Positions 60,011-64,000 of a DNA stretch of 64,000 bases are shown here, one piece after another (the stretch's first letter is position 1; each line of letters opens with the position of its first letter). The notes beneath the pieces are model-generated. The model ran no database searches and was not told the origin of the DNA. It saw only the letters and a program-made list of their open reading frames with translations. Source of the stretch: Blastomonas aquatica. Its GTDB lineage: Bacteria; Pseudomonadota; Alphaproteobacteria; Sphingomonadales; Sphingomonadaceae. The translations under genes were made by a program, and so were the position numbers. The stretch lies in NCBI RefSeq assembly GCF_014639875.1, contig NZ_BMGD01000001.1, positions 310,001 through 374,000 of the forward strand, given 5' to 3'.

Positions 60011-60775
60011 TCAGATCTTGCGGAAGACCACCCCGCCCAGCCATCCCAGCAACAGCGAAATCAGTACCGCGCTTACCCCATAGAAGAACGGCTGATACTC
60101 GGCCGCCGTGGCGACGAACCGTTCGAAGCCAAACTTGCGCACCTCGATCTCGCGCACCGCAGCGGCGAGCACCTGGCCATCGCGCACCAGAAAGGTTTCA
60201 GCGGTGTAGAGGCCAGTGGGTACGCTGGCCGGGATCGACAGCCGTGCCTGATAGAGCACGCCTTCCAGGATTTCGACACTGCCCTCTTGCTGCTTGTAAA
60301 GCCCTTCGCGCTGGTTGAGATCGACCAGCCCGGAAAGGAAACGACTCTGCTCCTTGGGGTCGATCGATCCGGCAGGCGACAGCTGGAGGTTGCCAAGACC
60401 GAATTCGTAGATCGCCGCGGTGCGTTCATCGACGATCTTGTCGATCGGACGCGACGATGCCACGGCGTAATAGCCCGGCGCTGAGCGGAATTCGGTGCTC
60501 GCCGCATTGATCCAGATGCCGGCGATCTTCTGCTTTTCGCGCAGAATGATCGATTGCGGCGGGCCCTTGAGGATAACCACGATATCATTGTCGCCCGATG
60601 GCGGGGTGCCACCGGGGTAGACGATCGCACCGAACAGCAGCAGTTCCGCCCCGGTAAACCCATATTTGATCTGGATGTCGCGCTGCGATACCTCCGGCAC
60701 CAGCACCGGTTCGGTGGCAGCGCTGGTCATCAGCCAGGCGCAAACAAGCAGCGCTAAATGTCGCAGCGCATTCAC
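60011..60775 (-). CDS. TIGR02186 family envelope protein
   Basis: A 254-aa protein with a signal peptide (ALRHLALLVCAWLMTSAAT), a beta-rich periplasmic region (QIKYGFTGAELLLFGAIVYPG; DIVVILKGPPQSIILREKQKIAGIW, in part) and a C-terminal transmembrane helix (FYGVSAVLISLLLGWLGGVVFR). The TIGR02186 family has no defined biochemistry and is regularly paired with TauE/SafE permeases. Here its start overlaps the permease stop by four bases, so the two form one coupled unit. Confidence 0.85.
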   Translation of the reverse strand: MNALRHLALLVCAWLMTSAATEPVLVPEVSQRDIQIKYGFTGAELLLFGAIVYPGGTPPSGDNDIVVILKGPPQSIILREKQKIAGIWINAASTEFRSAPGYYAVASSRPIDKIVDERTAAIYEFGLGNLQLSPAGSIDPKEQSRFLSGLVDLNQREGLYKQQEGSVEILEGVLYQARLSIPASVPTGLYTAETFLVRDGQVLAAAVREIEVRKFGFERFVATAAEYQPFFYGVSAVLISLLLGWLGGVVFRKI

Positions 60776-61689
60776 GGCAGCAGCTCGACCGAGTAGATTT
60801 CCGCCGGTCTGAACCCCAGGCCGATCCCCAGCCGCAGGGCCACCAGCAGCACCAGCACCGAGAGCAGTAGCCGCAGATATTCCGGTGGCAGCTTCTGCGC
60901 GAAGCGCGCGCCGATCTGTGCGCCGGTAACGCTGCCGATCAGCAGCAGTACCGCCAGCACGATATCCACTGCCTTTGTGGTCAGGCTATGCACCATCGTC
61001 GATGCGAGCGTTACGAACAGGATCTGGAACAGCGAGGTTCCCACAACGACCTGCGCGCCCATGCCCAGCAGATACAACATTGCCGGAACCATCACGAAGC
61101 CCCCGCCGACACCGAGCAAGATCGTCAATATTCCGGTGGCAAATCCCAGGATCAAAGGCGCGAGCGGCGAGATATAGAGGCCTGAGCGGTAGAACCGCCA
61201 GCGCAGCGGCAGGTTGGCAACCAGCGGGTGATGCCTGCGCTTCTTGGCGGGAAGCTTTTCGCCACGCCGCATTGCAAGGACGCTGGCCAGACTTTCACGC
61301 GCCATGATCCCGCCGATCGAGCCCAGCAGCAGCACGTAGACGATGTTGATCACCGTATCGATCTGGCCGAGCTGCTGCAGCGCACGGAACAGCGCGGCGC
61401 CGGCAAATGTGCCGAAAATGCCGCCAACCACCAGCACTCCGCCCATCTGGTAGTCTACACCCTTTCGGCGGCTGTACGCGATAACGCCCGATACGCTCGA
61501 CCCGGTCACCTGGGTGGATGCAGAGGCGGCGGCCACCGTGGGCGGGATGCCATAGAAAATCAGCAGCGGTGTGGTGAGAAAGCCTCCGCCGACACCAAAC
61601 ATGCCCGACAATATGCCCACAAGCCCACCCAGCCCGATAATCACGAAGCCGTTGACCGAAAGATTCGCAATGGGAAGATAGACGTCCAT
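60772..61689 (-). CDS. TauE/SafE (TSUP) family sulfite exporter-like permease
   Basis: A 305-aa permease with seven to nine helices and the duplicated TSUP motif: VGILSGMFGVGGGFLTTPLLIFYGIPPTVA in the first half and GILTILLGVGGGFVMVPAMLYLLGM in the second (both in part). TSUP proteins move sulfite, sulfonates, thiosulfate or other organosulfur anions. Coupling to a TIGR02186 protein is the standard neighbourhood. No sulfur oxidation genes are visible, so the substrate stays open. It is transcribed first of the pair. Confidence 0.88.
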   Translation of the reverse strand: MDVYLPIANLSVNGFVIIGLGGLVGILSGMFGVGGGFLTTPLLIFYGIPPTVAAASASTQVTGSSVSGVIAYSRRKGVDYQMGGVLVVGGIFGTFAGAALFRALQQLGQIDTVINIVYVLLLGSIGGIMARESLASVLAMRRGEKLPAKKRRHHPLVANLPLRWRFYRSGLYISPLAPLILGFATGILTILLGVGGGFVMVPAMLYLLGMGAQVVVGTSLFQILFVTLASTMVHSLTTKAVDIVLAVLLLIGSVTGAQIGARFAQKLPPEYLRLLLSVLVLLVALRLGIGLGFRPAEIYSVELLP

Positions 61690-61763
61690 GATATGAGCCC
61701 GACGCTAGACGCTTTAAGGGCCCAGCAGAAGAGGGCACGCGACCTAGAGAGCACGCTACGACG

Positions 61764-62900
61764 CTAAAAACCGGTGGACACCGTCAGGGCAACGCCCGAC
61801 GCAGGCAACGCATCGCCATCGACCCGCTGCCTCCAGTCAAGCGCCACGGTCATCTGGCTGTCGCCGACCGGGAGCACAAGCGTGACCCGCGGCCCCAGAT
61901 CGACCCGGTGCACCCAGCGCTTGCTGCCTGCCGCGTCCGGCTCCTGCTGCCCGCCCGCCCACACGCCCCCGCCGAGAGAAACCGAGTAGCCGTCTTGCGC
62001 CGCAACCTGTCGGCTGACCAGCATCTGCGCATCGAAAAAACCCTGGGCGTCACGATAGCCGACAATCCCCGTCTGACCGAACGCGTCCAGCCTGATGCGG
62101 CTGCGGCCCAGTGAGGTGCTGCCACCGCCGACCAGCAGTGCAGCGAACCGGTCATTCTGGGGCGTGCCGAGGCTGAAACGCCGTTCGACTGCCAGATCGA
62201 CCGGGAGTGCGCGCCAGGGCCGCGCGGTGACGCCAAGCGCCAACGTCCGGTCATCATCATTGGCCAGCGCAGAGGCTGCACGAGCATAGACTGCGGGCGC
62301 CCGACCCGTATCGCCCAATGCATAGCGGACGATCAACCCGGCCTGACTGCCGCCATATTGCGCGCCCGGTGCCAAGGCGCTTGCCCCGCTCCCCTCGCGC
62401 ACCAACGACCACGCATAGACCGACCAGCGTTTGCCCAGTATCTGCGCAGCAGGGTTCGAACCGGCACCCGCCAATGGCGGCGCGGAACCCACCTGTTCGG
62501 CTATCAACGGCCAGCGATTTTGGCCCGAGAGATCGGCAGACACAGTCCGACCTCCCATCTCCAGCAGGGGGTGCACCATCGCGCCATCGACTGGGATCGA
62601 CCCAGGATCAGCGATGGGCAGCGGCGGCGCTGGAGCCGGCCCTTTCCACATCGTCATGGTGGATGTAGGCAACACAAGCCGGGCACGCCTGCCGACAACG
62701 ACCGGCCGCACTGCTTGCCACAGCCCGCTGCGGTCTTCCGATACTGATGTATCTGAAATCGCAGGGAGGAGAACCGGGTTCAGCGCCGGGCCCGGCAAAT
62801 GGTGGAAAATCCGCGCCGCCGACCACAAAAGCACGACAGTGCCCAGAAAAAGCAGTGGCTGGCCCCGCATCCTGCGTCGCGGCAGGCGGAGGGACGCCAT
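61764..62900 (-). CDS. NfrA C-terminal-domain-like outer membrane protein
   Basis: A 378-aa protein. An N-terminal transmembrane anchor (GQPLLFLGTVVLLWSAARIF) precedes a proline-rich spacer of about 100 residues and a C-terminal beta domain of about 200 residues. That domain (YGGSQAGLIVRYALGD, PVDLAVERRFSLG, LDAFGQTGIVGYRD, GGGVWAGGQQ, WRQRVDGDALPASGVALTV) matches the pattern of the NfrA_C domain, the phage N4 adsorption protein A C-terminus. It lacks the TPR half of E. coli NfrA. It follows the NfrB-like gene (8-bp overlap if GTG 62909 is used; ATG 62900 is otherwise the start), so the two probably work together in surface polysaccharide synthesis. Confidence 0.65.
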   Translation of the reverse strand: MASLRLPRRRMRGQPLLFLGTVVLLWSAARIFHHLPGPALNPVLLPAISDTSVSEDRSGLWQAVRPVVVGRRARLVLPTSTMTMWKGPAPAPPLPIADPGSIPVDGAMVHPLLEMGGRTVSADLSGQNRWPLIAEQVGSAPPLAGAGSNPAAQILGKRWSVYAWSLVREGSGASALAPGAQYGGSQAGLIVRYALGDTGRAPAVYARAASALANDDDRTLALGVTARPWRALPVDLAVERRFSLGTPQNDRFAALLVGGGSTSLGRSRIRLDAFGQTGIVGYRDAQGFFDAQMLVSRQVAAQDGYSVSLGGGVWAGGQQEPDAAGSKRWVHRVDLGPRVTLVLPVGDSQMTVALDWRQRVDGDALPASGVALTVSTGF

Positions 62901-62901
62901 G

Positions 62902-63903
62902 CTAGTCACGGACAGACGAGGGCTGATGGCTTGCCACCTGCAGCACTGATTGTGCGCTGGCCGCAGGCGCCGGAGGCGCAGCCGGGATGTGATGGCGGGT
63001 CTTTTCCCAGCTCAAAGGTGCCCCCCACAGGCTTGCAGCATAAGCCAGCAGCGCCCGGCGTGCGGCCATTACCGCGATGATGTTGCCGACCAGTGTGCGC
63101 GGCACTGACCACAGCGCCTCACGTCCGCCATATTGCTGCCCGGTACATGCGGCGCGCACGCAGATCCGCCAAGTCAGCACGACCCCGTTGACGATCAGCA
63201 GCGCGCGGAATGCCGGATCGAGCGGCGCTGGTTGGTAGAGGTCTGCCCAGTCGCCGATGCTGACGACCAGCCAGCCCAGCAGACCGAGATACGCGGTAAC
63301 GAGCACCAGCGCGGAAAGCGCCGAGCGCCGGTCACGCGCGCGCATCCAGATATCGCCTACGCCCCTGCCCCATCCGGTTCGATCCCACCCGCTCAAGGCG
63401 ATGCCGATGGTCCATCGGGTCTTTTGCCGAACCGATGCGGTCAGGTCGCCGGGGAAATAGGCGTGGGTGGCGATCAAGCCACCCGTGCCGTCGCGCGCGC
63501 GCACGAACAGCCCGCGCCCACCTGCCTCATGGATGCGGATGCCAAGCTCGTAATCCTCGGTCAGGCTGTCGGTAGCGAACGGGGCCCCGTCCGGCGCAGC
63601 ATCGGCCAGCACCTGCAATGTCGCGCGCGCGAACCCGCAGCCTACCCCCGCACAGGGCATCGCGACCCCCAGACGGCTGCGCACCGGCATCGCGCGGGCA
63701 TGTGCTTCGGTGAACTCATCGGCATAATGGCCGCTGATCAAGCGCGCCGCCGGATCGATCAGCGGACTGACCGGAAGCTGCACGAAAGCGTAACGATCCA
63801 GCAGCCGGTCATAGACCTGCAGCTCGCACGGGTGCACGACATCCTCCGCATCGTGGAGCACCACCGATCTGTAGGCGAACCCGGCTTCGCGCTCGTCCGG
63901 CAT
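62902..63903 (-). pseudogene. NfrB-like membrane glycosyltransferase, 5'-truncated
   Basis: A 333-aa frame containing the later part of a GT2-type transferase: the metal-binding VVLHDAEDVVHP (DxD equivalent), AGVGCGFARATLQVL, TEDYELGIRIHEAGG (TED) and QKTRW (QxxRW), followed by membrane helices (ALVLVTAYLGLLGWLVVSI). NfrB proteins are the inner-membrane partner of NfrA in exopolysaccharide synthesis and N4 phage adsorption. Homology appears to continue a few residues upstream of the ATG (CICYI), but an in-frame TAG at 63934-63936 blocks it, so the N-terminal nucleotide-binding half is missing. Either the gene is broken or it resumes by frameshift beyond the window. Confidence 0.55.
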
Positions 63904-64000
63904 TATGTAGCAAATGCACCAAGCCTGACAGCCCTAGCGCAGCGGGAGAACCGCTGTGATTAGCGCCGCGCTTATGGCGCTGGCGTTAGGTTACGCGCAC

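Overview
The window reads as chromosomal DNA of a GC-rich alphaproteobacterium, most likely a sphingomonad (Sphingomonadaceae or Erythrobacteraceae). The evidence is a single bifunctional Rel/SpoT homologue, an MmcB-type DNA repair protein, remains of an RcGTA-like gene transfer agent ending in a DUF2793 gene, two GIN-domain (DUF2807) proteins, a CC_3452-like secreted protein, a TorF-type porin, large TonB-dependent receptors, and dispersed palindromic and mosaic intergenic repeats. The species cannot be named from the sequence alone.

1-2251 is the end of an integrated island. It holds a partial membrane protein at the window edge, about 770 bp without convincing genes, a tyrosine recombinase, and the 3' end of a tRNA-Val(CAC) that serves as the attachment site. 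The island continues to the left, outside the window. 2280-17850 is core genome: a DMT-family exporter, a threonine aldolase, mutS, an operon of a GMC oxidoreductase, a fatty-acid-hydroxylase-family protein and a small membrane protein, then pheST, prfC, an inositol-phosphatase-family protein, an HxlR regulator and a small secreted protein. 18041-22400 carries rsh and a GIN/methyltransferase/GIN operon.

22572-29643 is a compact sucrose-utilisation locus: LacI regulator, SLC45-type sugar transporter, two tandem LacI operators, TonB-dependent receptor, cytoplasmic GH68 fructosyl hydrolase and ROK fructokinase. 29650-50541 is mixed housekeeping: yghU, comM, bdhA, arsC, ssb, feoAB, a PYROXD2-like oxidoreductase, an SMR/MerR-TipAS pair behind a MerR-type promoter, a TonB receptor/TetR pair, ubiH-like, ftsK, an AI-2E-family permease, a DUF1328 peptide with an EcfG-like promoter, erpA and ompA.

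50763-55210 is the most unusual part. A gene transfer agent or prophage cluster has collapsed by an out-of-frame deletion that joins the large terminase to a DUF2793 gene. Next to it is a complete 2,998-bp IS1595-family transposon with 24-bp inverted repeats and an exact 8-bp target duplication. Besides its ISXO2-like transposase it carries a tightly overlapping four-gene passenger operon (small partner protein, HEPN-like protein, two peptides of 44 and 48 aa, the second with a membrane helix) and a divergent WYL-like protein behind a structured leader. This passenger set is the best candidate here for an undescribed system, possibly of toxin-antitoxin or defence type; that function is inferred.

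55257-64000 returns to chromosomal genes: mmcB, a hypothetical gene, a TorF-type porin, queE, a HerA-like ATPase, a TIGR02186/TauE-SafE pair, and a NfrA_C-like/NfrB-like pair. The NfrB-like gene appears 5'-truncated at the window edge.
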